A stretch of 52,840 nt of DNA from the IMG/VR virus record IMGVR_UViG_3300042350_002745, positions 1-52,840 of that record. One strand, 5' to 3'. Source of the DNA: a virus. The translations under genes and the position numbers were made by a program. The notes beneath the pieces are model-generated. The model worked only from the letters and a program-made list of their open reading frames with translations, searched no databases and was not told where the DNA came from. Positions 1 through 10,235 of the stretch are shown here, in pieces. Position 1 is the stretch's first letter; every line of letters starts with the position of its first letter.

Positions 1-91
1 GCCCCCATGCTGGACTAGGGCAGGTGGCAAGGCCACCTGCCCCCATGCTGGACTAGGGCAGGTGGCAAGGCCACCTGCCCCCATGCTGGAC
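1..91. repeat. 38-bp tandem repeat, 2.4 copies, at window edge
   Basis: Units begin at 1, 39 and 77 (the last partial) and are identical as far as they go. Each unit contains a perfect 11-bp inverted repeat with a 3-base loop (18-28 with 32-42, loop AAG; the next copy starts at 56). The array starts at the first base, so the true copy number is unknown. It could be a genuine terminal or origin repeat, or an assembly end inside a longer array. Confidence 0.9.
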
Positions 92-268
92 AGTTAGTTT
101 ATCGACCGAACATAAGAAACATTATCGGACCATATAAGCAAAACTGATAGAGGGGGGGGGGGTCGTATCGGGAGAGGGGGGAGGGGATGCCGGAGGCATC
201 CCCCCAGGAGCCGCCCAGCTACGCATATAATTTTCAAAATTTTTAGAAACTCCGGCTTTTCCCACCCC

Positions 269-330
269 GCGACCCGCTTCGCGGGTCGCTCAAGCCAACA
301 CACGCGACCCGCTTCGCGGGTCGCTCAAGC
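269..330. repeat. Duplicated 27-bp hairpin repeat
   Basis: Two copies (269-295 and 304-330), 35 bases apart, each contain a 9-bp perfect stem (GCGACCCGC with GCGGGTCGC, loop TTC) followed by TCAAGC. The identical copies with different flanks suggest a recent local duplication or a repeated protein-binding site. Confidence 0.85.
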
Positions 331-530
331 AAGCCGATATGGGGATTCCCATATCGTCTCATAGGTGGTTTTCCCGTATGGGAAAACCACCAACCAGACG
401 AAAGGCCCGACATACGAAAGGCTGCCTTACACACAGGCAGTGAATCCGGCTATGCAGAAGGCTGCCCTACATAAGCGACTTCTCGGCCAGCTTGAGGAGC
501 ATAGAACGCGAGATGCGATCCACAAACGAA

Positions 531-554
531 AAAGCCCCGGTAAACCGGGGCTTT
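531..554 (-). terminator. Intrinsic terminator of the small membrane gene
   Basis: Stem AAAGCCCCGG (531-540), loop TAAA, arm CCGGGGCTTT (545-554). Read leftward the stem is followed by a T-rich tract. It lies 54 bases past the stop of the gene at 608-853 and ends that leftward transcript. Confidence 0.85.
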
Positions 555-607
555 GCTACAGGACTTGTCGCATTGCTACACGGGGTGTAGCAATGCTGAA
601 TCGAGGG

Positions 608-853
608 TCAGGAAAGGTCGTCTCGGTCGTCGGAGTCCCGATGGAAGATCTGAGCAAATGCCGTATCGACGACCTCGAACCGCTCGGCGGTGGCTTGCCA
701 CCGCTCATTCTGGTAATCCCAGAAGTATTCGAGTTCTTCGTCCTGATCGTCGAGGATAGCCTCTACGTCAGTGAGGCGGCGATTGAGGGAGACGGAGTAG
801 GACCAGAGGGCTAGGAGGGCTACCACTAGGAGTAGGGTGGGGAGGTCGATCAT
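608..853 (-). CDS. Small single-pass membrane protein
   Basis: 81 residues. Residues 2-24 form one hydrophobic segment (LPTLLLVVALLALWSYSV), followed by a long charged, acidic, probably helical tail that ends in a run of Asp and Arg. An AAGGAA ribosome site lies 8 bases before the ATG. It is a single-gene unit: it has its own promoter candidate (901-929) and terminator (531-554), separate from the gene upstream. The family is not recognised. Topology is probably N-out with a cytoplasmic tail, so it could act as a spanin- or exclusion-type membrane protein, but nothing in the sequence decides this. Confidence 0.7.
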   Translation of the reverse strand: MIDLPTLLLVVALLALWSYSVSLNRRLTDVEAILDDQDEELEYFWDYQNERWQATAERFEVVDTAFAQIFHRDSDDRDDLS

Positions 854-900
854 GGCAGGTTTCCTTATGGGTGGGGGATGGGTTGGGGGGATCTGCCTTT

Positions 901-929
901 AGTGTATCTTAGGTTGGTTGGGTTGTCAC
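901..929 (-). promoter_or_regulatory. Candidate sigma-70-type promoter
   Basis: Reading leftward, a -35 GTGACA (924-929) and a -10 TACACT (901-906) are separated by 17 bases. It sits between the terminator of the 818-residue gene and the start of the small membrane gene, where a new promoter is required. Matches are 5/6 and 4/6 to consensus. Host sigma preference is unknown. Confidence 0.4.
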
Positions 930-937
930 GAAAACGA

Positions 938-966
938 AAAAACCGGCAGGATTAGTGCCGGTTTTT
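938..966 (-). terminator. Intrinsic terminator of the 818-residue gene
   Basis: An 11-bp stem (938-948 with 956-966, core ACCGGCA/TGCCGGT) whose outer part is A-tract paired to T-tract, giving a U-rich end in both directions. It lies just past the stop of the leftward gene at 994-3450. Confidence 0.8.
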
Positions 967-993
967 GTGGTTGTTGGTGTTGGGCTGGGAGGC

Positions 994-3439
<2,446 letters not shown>

Positions 3440-3450
<11 letters not shown>

Positions 3451-3781
3451 CTGAAATTCTTCCTAACCACTCGGAAAACTCGTTTTCCGAGTAAAAAACC
3501 ACCAAATCGGAGAGATTCGGAGCCTTTAGAGGCTCCGAATTGCCCTGCACACGCAGCAAGACACCCCCTTCAACAAACTCAAGACTTAGTTTCCTACCAG
3601 CACAATCCACACAAAGTGACATCTCCACCGTAACTGCACCTGATTCAAACGCAAGAGTGTATGGAATCAGGGGAACAGGAACCCGAGTGTCCTCGGGTTC
3701 CATCTGCAAAAAGCTCCGAACAAGTTCGAGCTTTGCATGATGATACTGCCCGACAGCGACCAAAATACTTGGATTCAGCAC
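3440..3781 (-). CDS. Hypothetical protein
   Basis: 113 residues from a GTG start preceded by GGTGAAG. No family recognised. It looks like a compact soluble beta-rich protein, with one Cys pair in a C-V-D-C-A-G-R motif near residue 57 that could bind metal or be a chance pair. Its stop overlaps the start of the 818-residue gene by 11 bases and its start is 2 bases past the nuclease gene, so these genes form one coupled leftward operon. The 3' third carries two perfect 10-bp hairpins (3469-3492 and 3515-3540). Confidence 0.7.
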
Positions 3782-3783
3782 TA

Positions 3784-4182
3784 TTACTTCACCTTCCCCT
3801 TGCCATCGTAGGCATCTGCGATGCCTTGCGAGTACAAATCGTAGTTGACGCTGTAATTCTCACCCAATTCGAGTGCCTCTACCGATAGGTAGAGGCACAC
3901 CAAGTACCGACCGTATTTCTCTCGACGGTCTTTGACCGTCTCGATCCATACTTGCGATCCCTTAGGAAGTACCGACTGCAAGAAAGCCTTGGCTTTCTTG
4001 CCGTCCTCAGTACGGATTTCGGGGGTGTTGATGCCTTTAAGCCGCATCTTCTCCCGAGAGTAGTTGTCTCGGCCATCGTCGATCATCAGAACGACGGTAT
4101 CGCCGTCCGTGACTTCCACTACCGTCGCTCTGCGACGGTAGAGCCACGTCGGATCAGGCACTTTGGCTGCTTTCTTTGGCAT
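3784..4182 (-). CDS. Staphylococcal-nuclease-like (thermonuclease) enzyme
   Basis: 132 residues, about the length of a minimal SNase domain. The family signature is clear: V-x-D-G-D-T near residue 26, then M-R-L-K-G-I-N-T-P-E-I (catalytic Arg and Glu near 47 and 55), then R-E-K-Y-G-R-Y-L supplying the second catalytic Arg. Members cut DNA and RNA in a calcium-dependent way. No signal peptide is present; the Lys-rich N-terminus (MPKKAAK) suggests nucleic-acid contact, so the enzyme is probably cytoplasmic. A role in host DNA breakdown or nucleotide salvage is inference. Start and the preceding stop share one base (TAATG). Confidence 0.88.
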   Translation of the reverse strand: MPKKAAKVPDPTWLYRRRATVVEVTDGDTVVLMIDDGRDNYSREKMRLKGINTPEIRTEDGKKAKAFLQSVLPKGSQVWIETVKDRREKYGRYLVCLYLSVEALELGENYSVNYDLYSQGIADAYDGKGKVK

Positions 4183-4808
4183 TACCGCGATTCCCCCTTC
4201 TTGCGAAGCTGGGGGAACATCGCATGAAGCCGAGTGACAAAATCCCCAATCTTGACGAGGCTCGATGTATGCGCATGACGGTGGAACTCGTCCATGAAGC
4301 TATCGGCCAGTTCCTCGGAAATCACATCTGCCACCGGGGCAAGCCCCACCATCAGATTGATCTTGGCGTACAGTTTTCGCGTAGCGAAAAGTGCCCGGTC
4401 AATGAATTTTGCGTTCTCAGTCGGAAATCCAATGGCGGTGGCTGTAATAGCACCGGCAGGGTCACATCGGACGATCTTCTTTGCAAGAAGATCGCCGATT
4501 AGCGACAAAGTGTCCTCCAACAGTTGAATTTCAGCGTCGTTCGAGGGCTCCACATTCTGCCTAGCCAACCACATCCCACCTTCGATGGCGTTGAAAAAGA
4601 CGTGGGAGTATTCGATGTTTCGTTGATAGTTCGCAGGTGACTTGTCGGGATCGGCGTATTCGTCGAGGGCGGCGACGCTCGCGGCCAAGCCGCGAGCGAA
4701 CGCCGTCATAGCATTTAGCATCCCCCCAGGCGTGGAAAAATCCACGACGTTCAAAACAAGGTGGTCAACGGCAAGTTCGATCTCAGATCGAGGTTCTTCG
4801 ACAATCAT
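4182..4808 (-). CDS. Hypothetical protein
   Basis: 208 residues, mostly amphipathic helix (AFARGLAASVAAL, LLEDTLSLIGDLLAKK), no membrane segment, no recognised motif. A ribosome site AAAGG lies 7 bases before the ATG. The stop overlaps the start of the nuclease gene. The helical content and lack of catalytic motifs suggest a structural or regulatory early protein, but no function can be assigned. Confidence 0.75.
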   Translation of the reverse strand: MIVEEPRSEIELAVDHLVLNVVDFSTPGGMLNAMTAFARGLAASVAALDEYADPDKSPANYQRNIEYSHVFFNAIEGGMWLARQNVEPSNDAEIQLLEDTLSLIGDLLAKKIVRCDPAGAITATAIGFPTENAKFIDRALFATRKLYAKINLMVGLAPVADVISEELADSFMDEFHRHAHTSSLVKIGDFVTRLHAMFPQLRKKGESR

Positions 4809-4857
4809 AGTAACCTTTCGTGTGCAAATGCGCCTTGAAGTAAGGCTTTACGAAGGG

Positions 4858-5253
4858 TTATACGCTTTTGGTGGCCTTCTTTTTGGTAGATTCCCTTCGG
4901 GCATCTTCCAAAATCTCGTCCTCCTCGTCGGCGCATTCTTGCAGAAGCTCCTCCTGAGGCCATTCCCCTTTCCACAAAACCACGTTCACGAACAAGTCTT
5001 TCAGACTTGTTCCCGTCAGCACGATCTTCCCTTCGGAAGATCGTAGCCGCCAAACGCCGTCGTTTTCCAAGGAAAACGACGACCTGTGCTGCCGGACCTC
5101 TGCTTCGAGCAGGCCGAAGCAGGGGTAGAAGGAGTCGGCGTAGCGATCCGCTACGCCGACCCAGTGGATGAACCGCTTGCAGACGTACCGAACGTCGGTG
5201 TCGGTGCTTTTGGAGAGGATCAGACGAGCCTTACGCTCGTCCTCGGCCATTTC
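4858..5253 (-). CDS. Hypothetical acidic-tailed protein, first gene of the left operon
   Basis: 131 residues from ATG 5253, which has an AAGG site at the right spacing. An upstream in-frame TTG at 5319 would give 153 residues but has no ribosome site. The middle is hydrophobic and aromatic (YVCKRFIHWVGVADRYADSFYPCFG). The C-terminus is first acidic (EEDEILEDARRE), then Lys-rich (TKKKATK), a pattern seen in small phage regulators and nucleic-acid mimics. No family recognised. It would be the first gene made from the leftward promoter candidate at 5329-5356. A perfect 12-bp hairpin lies inside it (5134-5160). Confidence 0.7.
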   Translation of the reverse strand, partial: EMAEDERKARLILSKSTDTDVRYVCKRFIHWVGVADRYADSFYPCFGLLEAEVRQHRSSFSLENDGVWRLRSSEGKIVLTGTSLKDLFVNVVLWKGEWPQEELLQECADEEDEILEDARRESTKKKATKSV

Positions 5254-5328
5254 GTGCCTTGTTGGGGGTTCGACCATCGGATTGCTTGGGGTTGGTGGAA
5301 AATCTTGTAGATTAGGCAAACTAATGGT

Positions 5329-5356
5329 ATCTTACTTCGTATCAGAATTCTGTCTA
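5329..5356 (-). promoter_or_regulatory. Candidate leftward promoter at the early/late divergence
   Basis: Reading leftward, -35 TAGACA (5351-5356, 5/6 to consensus) and -10 TAAGAT (5329-5334, 4/6) are spaced by 16 bases. It lies in the divergent gap between the left operon and the terminase gene, where promoters in both directions are expected. No comparably good rightward promoter was found. Confidence 0.4.
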
Positions 5357-5368
5357 CAGGGCCATTTT

Positions 5369-6778
5369 GTGAAATTCGACTACTACGAACTCCTCGCCTC
5401 GACTTGTCGCGACTCGTATTTCGAGTTCGTGAAGCAGTTTTGGCATACGATTGTCAAAGATCCCTTGGTGTGCAACTGGCACATCAAGTACCTTTGCGAC
5501 GAAATCCAAGAATCCCTTGAACGGGTCTTTCGAGGCGAGAACAGCACACACGACCTTTTGGTCAATATCGCCCCCGGAACGTCGAAGTCCACTTTGTTCT
5601 CGGTGATGCTCACCCCTTGGGCATGGACTCGGATGCCCCACTTCCGGATGATCGGGGCGTCCTACACGGACGCCCTAGCACTTGACTTGTCGGGAAGATC
5701 CCGACAAGTGGTTGAAAGTGCGCTGTATCAGCGCACTTTCCCCGATATTCGCTTGAGCAAAGACACAAATTCCAAAAGCCACTGGGCCAACACCCGAGGC
5801 GGCGACCGCTACGCAGTTGCGGTAGGCGGCTCGGTAATGGGTATGCACGCTCACGGCATCGTTGTCGACGATCCCATCGACCCCAAAGGGGTCCGATCAA
5901 AGGCAGACCTTGAAACGGCCAACACTTGGTGCAAGGAAACGATCCCTTCGCGTAAGGTCAACAAAGACCTTACGCCGACGTTCGTGGTCATGCAAAGGCT
6001 ACACCAAGACGACCCAAGTGAGCTATACATCGCGCGGGGCGTTCGGCACATCTGTGTCCCCGGCGAGGACACCCCGAAGATCAACCCACCTGAACTTCGT
6101 GCTAGGTATCAGAATGGTTTATTCGACCCGGTACGACTGTCACGGTCTGTTTTGGCCCGAATGCAGACTGAACTCGGCCAGTTCGGCTACTCAGGTCAGA
6201 TCCTCCAAGACCCCATCCCCCTCGGTGGAGGGATGTTCAAGCCTGAGCGAATCAAAATCGTTGAACACCCGCCCGGAGTCGATTCCTTCCAGAAGATTGT
6301 GCGTTACTACGACAAAGCCGCTACTGATGGTGGCGGGGACTACACAGTAGGCGTTAAGATGGGATTGCATAAGGATGGCTCATATTGGATTTTGGATATA
6401 ATTAGAGGGCAATGGGAATCAGATGATCGCGAGCGACAGATTGTCGCCTGCGCTCATAGGGATGGAAAATCCGTCCGGATTGGGATTGAACGCGAGCCGG
6501 GGTCGTCAGGTGTGGATTCTGTGAAGGATTCCGTCAAACGGCTATCCGGATTTCGCGTTTATCCCAATTTAGCTTCTGGTAAGAAAACCCTCCGGGCAGA
6601 CACGTTCAGCGTTCAGGTGAACGCTGGGAACGTGTACATGGTCAAGGGGGCCTACAACGCAGCCTACCTCGAAGAACTCGCATACTTCCCGAACGGGAAG
6701 CATGACGACCAAGTGGACGCAAGCTCAGGGGCATTCTCGATGCTCGATAAACAACGCACCCGATTGGGAATTCTATGA
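5369..6778 (+). CDS. terL: Terminase large subunit
   Basis: 469 residues from GTG 5369 (AGGG upstream). An in-frame ATG at 5324 would run into the leftward promoter, and longer extensions would lie inside the opposite gene, so I prefer the shorter start. The motor ATPase domain has Walker A N-I-A-P-G-T-S-K-S-T (about 66-75) and Walker B G-I-V-V-D-D (about 163-168). The C-terminal RNase-H-like nuclease has Asp in YYDKAATD (about 315), Glu in IGIERE, and Asp pairs in KHDDQVDA near the end. TerL packages DNA into the prohead by translocation and cuts the concatemer. No small terminase subunit is recognisable beside it. Two back-to-back perfect hairpins of 11 and 12 bp (5685-5740) lie in the gene. 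The stop overlaps the portal start (ATGA). Confidence 0.95.
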   Translation: MKFDYYELLASTCRDSYFEFVKQFWHTIVKDPLVCNWHIKYLCDEIQESLERVFRGENSTHDLLVNIAPGTSKSTLFSVMLTPWAWTRMPHFRMIGASYTDALALDLSGRSRQVVESALYQRTFPDIRLSKDTNSKSHWANTRGGDRYAVAVGGSVMGMHAHGIVVDDPIDPKGVRSKADLETANTWCKETIPSRKVNKDLTPTFVVMQRLHQDDPSELYIARGVRHICVPGEDTPKINPPELRARYQNGLFDPVRLSRSVLARMQTELGQFGYSGQILQDPIPLGGGMFKPERIKIVEHPPGVDSFQKIVRYYDKAATDGGGDYTVGVKMGLHKDGSYWILDIIRGQWESDDRERQIVACAHRDGKSVRIGIEREPGSSGVDSVKDSVKRLSGFRVYPNLASGKKTLRADTFSVQVNAGNVYMVKGAYNAAYLEELAYFPNGKHDDQVDASSGAFSMLDKQRTRLGIL

Positions 6779-8298
6779 GATCCATTGATACGCTAGTCAA
6801 CAATGCCCTGCTGTCCCGAGCCGCATTCTACAACAGCCTGCTCGACGGCAAGACTGAGAAACGCGACATCGACCAAGAGGCGGGGTATCCGGATGTCATC
6901 ACAACTGACGACTACGTCCAGATGTATCGGCGTCAAGACATCGCACAGCGGGTCGTGACGCTCGAACCCGAGGAATCCTGGTCCGAGTACCCCGACATCT
7001 ACGAAACCGACGAAGGCCGTGAAACGGCCTTCGAGAAGGCCATTTCCAAATTTGTCGTGGAGACGAGTCTCCACGAATACTTGGCGAAGGTCGATGCCAT
7101 ATCTGGTATCGGCCAGTACGCTGTGTTGTTCATCGGCGTGGACGACGGCTTAGACTTTGACGCACCTGCCCCCGGTTTTACCGAGGACAGGATCGCGGAA
7201 TCGCGAGGAGCCGCCAAAGTCCTCTACTACCGAGTGTTCGATCAGTCGGCGGCTCGGATCTCCGAGTGGGAACGGGACCGTACCAACCCTCGGTACGGCC
7301 TACCGAAGATGTACGAGTTGGACTTCCAAGACACGATTGACGCCACCCTCGACAAGAATGCCACCCCAGTTACCGATACCGTCCAAGTCCACTGGTCGCG
7401 AGTCGTCCACGTAGCGGACACTCGCTTAACCACCAGCGAAATCTTCGGTTTCCCTCGAATGGAGGCGGTTTTCAACCGCCTCTACGACGTGCGAAAGATC
7501 AACGTGGCCTCCGGGGAAGCCTACTACAAGGGAGGCTTCCCAGGGTATGCCTTCGAGGTTGATCCGCAGAATGGGGAATTGGCCGACGAAGATCGCGAAG
7601 CGATCAAGGAGGAGATCTTCAAGTACGAGAACGGGCTGTCTCGATACTTCGCAGGTGTGGGCGTCGAGGTCAAGCCTCTAGCCCCCACCCTAGTAGCTCC
7701 GACGCCGTTTATCGACAACGCGCTGCGAATGATCGCAGCGGCCAAGGGATACCCAATCACGAAGCTGGTTGGCAACTACGGCGGGAATCAGACCAACGAG
7801 CAGGACGAGATCGCTTGGCGAAACAAGATCGCCCAGCGTCGAGAGTTGTTCGTCACCCCGAAGATCATTCGGGCGACGATCAACAAGATCCAACAAATGG
7901 GGGCTTTGCCCCCAACCAAGACCGTAGGAGGCTCGCCGAGGCCCTACATCGTCAAGTGGAAGCCACTTGCCGAGATGACCGAAGCTGAGAAGGCAGAAAT
8001 CGGACTCAAGCGTACCGAAGCCCTGGCTCGGTACACCACCGCCGGTTCCGAGGCCGTCATCCCACTGATCGATTGGCTCACGAAGATCATGGGGTTGCGG
8101 TTCGAGGAAGCCGAGGCGATAGCCAAGGCCGAGCGAACCGAGTTCTCGCCAGTTCTGAAAGAACTGGCTGCTGGCCTCTCAGGCCAGCAGAACAACACCC
8201 CGTCGAGCATTCCCGCTGTTCCCAAGCCTGGGAACACCAAAGACCCCAGTAAGACCCCCAAGAACGTAGTCCAAAAGGAGAAACCGAAGAATGGTTAA
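6775..8298 (+). CDS. Portal protein (DUF1073/HI1409-type)
   Basis: 507 residues, normal for a portal. The N-terminal region (VQMYRRQDIAQRVVTLEPEESWSEYPDI) and the block with YYKGGFPGYAFEVDPQ and GNYGGNQTNEQDE resemble the DUF1073/TIGR01555 phage portal family. The portal forms the dodecameric ring at the capsid vertex through which TerL pumps DNA. The C-terminus is Pro/Lys-rich and probably disordered. It overlaps TerL by 4 bases and the next gene by 8, the expected terminase-portal order. Family membership is judged from remembered pattern, not from a search. Confidence 0.88.
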   Translation: MRSIDTLVNNALLSRAAFYNSLLDGKTEKRDIDQEAGYPDVITTDDYVQMYRRQDIAQRVVTLEPEESWSEYPDIYETDEGRETAFEKAISKFVVETSLHEYLAKVDAISGIGQYAVLFIGVDDGLDFDAPAPGFTEDRIAESRGAAKVLYYRVFDQSAARISEWERDRTNPRYGLPKMYELDFQDTIDATLDKNATPVTDTVQVHWSRVVHVADTRLTTSEIFGFPRMEAVFNRLYDVRKINVASGEAYYKGGFPGYAFEVDPQNGELADEDREAIKEEIFKYENGLSRYFAGVGVEVKPLAPTLVAPTPFIDNALRMIAAAKGYPITKLVGNYGGNQTNEQDEIAWRNKIAQRRELFVTPKIIRATINKIQQMGALPPTKTVGGSPRPYIVKWKPLAEMTEAEKAEIGLKRTEALARYTTAGSEAVIPLIDWLTKIMGLRFEEAEAIAKAERTEFSPVLKELAAGLSGQQNNTPSSIPAVPKPGNTKDPSKTPKNVVQKEKPKNG

Positions 8299-8671
8299 TT
8301 TCAACCCAGACCTCGCCGCCGAAGTCGTCGAACTACTGGAGCAAGGCGAGGTTTTCCTCGGCTCCGCTCGACTGAAAACCCTCGCGCGCGAGGCACAGCT
8401 TGAGGCTTGTTGTCAAGCCCCCTGCGCCGAAAATTGCGATCATTGTAGCATAAGTTATAATGATTCAGTGTTGGCGTTGCGTCAGCTACTCGCTGACGCA
8501 AAGACCGCTCCCTTCGGTCAAGCCTACGGGGAAATCTTCCCCAAGTTCATCTGCATCGCCTCCAAGGCTTTCAAGGGAATCGAACTCCCACCGCAGGAAT
8601 CTCAAGATGGAAACACTGGTAGCGAACCTCGCAGCGAGCAAAGTTCAGCGCAAGACCCTAGCGGGTCGTAG
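8291..8671 (+). CDS. Hypothetical protein with a Cys cluster
   Basis: 126 residues. The centre has a tight cysteine group (EACCQAPCAENCDHC, about 37-52) that could bind zinc or an Fe-S cluster, followed by helices and a Ser/Gln/Glu-rich disordered tail. It sits between portal and protease/scaffold and overlaps both genes (8 bases and 65 bases), so it is probably a minor head protein. The long overlap with the following gene is unusual; the tail may be non-essential. Confidence 0.65.
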   Translation: MVNFNPDLAAEVVELLEQGEVFLGSARLKTLAREAQLEACCQAPCAENCDHCSISYNDSVLALRQLLADAKTAPFGQAYGEIFPKFICIASKAFKGIELPPQESQDGNTGSEPRSEQSSAQDPSGS

Positions 8672-9773
8672 CTACCTCGTAGCCCCCGTGGCGATGATCG
8701 TTGAGGGGGTGTTCACTGGTAATCAAGGAGCCGTTCTGTACGAACGATCCGAGATTACCAAGTCCGTCTCCTCTTGGAACCACAAGCCCATCACGGTTGG
8801 TCACCCTAAGCAGGGTGACCAATTCGTATCGGGATGCCTGCCCGATGCCATCGAGAACTACAGCGTTGGCATGATTCTCAACACGTCGTTCAACGGCAGC
8901 ACGAAGAAACTTCGTGCTGATGCGTGGTTCGACGAATCCCGTTTGGATGTCGTGCCCGGAGGGCACGCCATCAAGGCGGCTCTTGCGAAGCAAGAGCCGA
9001 TGGAGGTTTCCACCGGCCTGTTTGTCGACAAGGAAATCACTTCCGGCCAGCACAATGGCAAGGAATACTCAGGGAAAGCTCGCAACTTCCGGCCCGATCA
9101 CCTTGCGGTGATCGTCAACGGAGTGGGGGCCTGTTCCGTCAAAGACGGAGCAGGGCTGCTAGTAAACAAAGAGCCTGTCAATCCAGAATCCGAGAAAAAT
9201 TTGGCGGATTCTGACACGGGTGGTAAACTATTAGAGAATCGAATACAAGAAGTTCGAGAATCAAAACCTCTTATAGTCAATGAGCAGGTCAAAATGAAAC
9301 GCGACGAAATCCTCGCCGTAATCGGCGAATCCCACAAAGAATTTGTGACCAACCTCTCCGACGATCAGGTTACGGCCTTGGCGAAGTTGCAGCGAACCGT
9401 GACTGTTGAAATCCCGGTGGTCAACGAAGCTCCGAAGAATCTCAACGAGTTGCTTGCATCGGCCCCTGCCGAGGTCAAAGCGAAGATCGAAGAAGCCTTC
9501 GCCGTCAACACCGCACATCGCGATGGCTTGATCGACAAGATCGTAGCCAACGAGAGGAACCAGTTCAGCAGGGACGAACTCGCAGCGTTGCCTACGGCAA
9601 CGCTCGACAAGATGGCAGTCTTTGCGGTCAACGCCGCTCCTGCTCCTGCCGCTGGCTCCGCACCCGCTCCGGCCCCACGATACGCCGGATCGGCTGCCCC
9701 TTCCGATCCAAAGCCTTCGACCGCTGCGGTCAAAGGCTTCTTGCCTCCGTCCACCTTCTCCGCAAAGGCTTAG
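8607..9773 (+). CDS. DUF2213-type prohead protease / scaffold fusion
   Basis: 388 residues from ATG 8607, chosen because GCAGGA lies upstream and the conserved domain begins here. Residues 1-190 carry the DUF2213 pattern (TLAGRSYLVAPVAMIVEGV, ITKSVSSWNHKPITVGHP, a conserved VSTGL, FRPDHLAVI). The family is usually annotated as capsid maturation protease or scaffold. The C-terminal half is helical and charged, then Ala-Pro-rich (PAPAAGSAPAPAP), as in scaffold domains cleaved on maturation. Position directly before decoration and capsid genes supports this. Catalytic residues cannot be assigned with confidence. Confidence 0.82.
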   Translation: METLVANLAASKVQRKTLAGRSYLVAPVAMIVEGVFTGNQGAVLYERSEITKSVSSWNHKPITVGHPKQGDQFVSGCLPDAIENYSVGMILNTSFNGSTKKLRADAWFDESRLDVVPGGHAIKAALAKQEPMEVSTGLFVDKEITSGQHNGKEYSGKARNFRPDHLAVIVNGVGACSVKDGAGLLVNKEPVNPESEKNLADSDTGGKLLENRIQEVRESKPLIVNEQVKMKRDEILAVIGESHKEFVTNLSDDQVTALAKLQRTVTVEIPVVNEAPKNLNELLASAPAEVKAKIEEAFAVNTAHRDGLIDKIVANERNQFSRDELAALPTATLDKMAVFAVNAAPAPAAGSAPAPAPRYAGSAAPSDPKPSTAAVKGFLPPSTFSAKA

Positions 9774-9779
9774 TGACAC

Positions 9780-10214
9780 ATGACTATTGCTCTCGCACAA
9801 ACGATTCGACTGGCTGGGCCTGATGGAGTCCAAGAGGAGTTCTTGGTTGCTTCTGGCGCGACTCTCAAACCAGGGATGCTTGTTCGCCGCACCACGGCGA
9901 CCGCTTGCAACGTCCACGCCACTTCGGGCGGGGACGGCGCAACCTTGATTCTCCACGAAGATGCCTTGCAAGGCTTAGGAGTCAATGACTCCGCCGCCGA
10001 GGGTACTCGCGTGTACGCCGAGTACGTGGTTCCCGGAGCCAAGCGATACGCTCGCCTCAAGGCGAGCGAAAACGTCGCAGTTGGGGATAACTTGATCTCC
10101 GGCGGAGACGGAACCCTCATCAAAACTACCGGTTCCCCAGTCAAGGTCTTTGCGATCTGCGAGGAAGCCTCGAACGTCGCAACCCAAGAACTGATCCAAG
10201 TTCGCTTCATCTAG
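9780..10214 (+). CDS. Head decoration protein (DUF2190-like)
   Basis: 144 residues, beta-rich with a repeated Gly/Ala pattern (GATLKPGMLVRRTT, NVAVGDNLISGGDG). The L-K-x-G-x-x-V and V-A-x-G-D motifs are typical of small capsid-stabilising proteins placed before the major capsid gene. It would bind the outside of the expanded capsid. The gene follows the protease/scaffold by 6 bases and precedes the capsid by 21. Confidence 0.75.
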   Translation: MTIALAQTIRLAGPDGVQEEFLVASGATLKPGMLVRRTTATACNVHATSGGDGATLILHEDALQGLGVNDSAAEGTRVYAEYVVPGAKRYARLKASENVAVGDNLISGGDGTLIKTTGSPVKVFAICEEASNVATQELIQVRFI

Positions 10215-10235
10215 TAGTAAGGACTACCGACTCTC

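Larger units (their letters stand above)
92..607. other. Hairpin-rich non-coding region, candidate origin or terminus
   Basis: No convincing gene is seen here. The stretch holds a run of 11 G (152-162) and perfect hairpins at 183-191/195-203, 269-277/281-289, 304-312/316-324, 335-343/348-356 and 364-375/380-391, besides the terminator at 531-554. Short open frames in it mirror the repeated hairpins and lack ribosome sites. A replication origin, packaging site or terminal structure is inferred from position and structure only. Confidence 0.5.

Noticed and set aside
1-91. Circular joining of the right-edge gene to the left end
   Set aside because: The frame from 52840 continued into base 1 reads repeat-derived codons and does not meet a start in frame, so circularity is not supported by this gene.
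94-434. Leftward open frames in the left non-coding region
   Set aside because: They share a peptide only because they cross the duplicated hairpin repeat, have no ribosome site and have unnatural composition.
5168-5368. N-terminal extension of the terminase frame upstream of 5369
   Set aside because: It lies in the opposite frame of the leftward gene at 4858-5253 and the promoter candidate; the conserved terminase starts after it.
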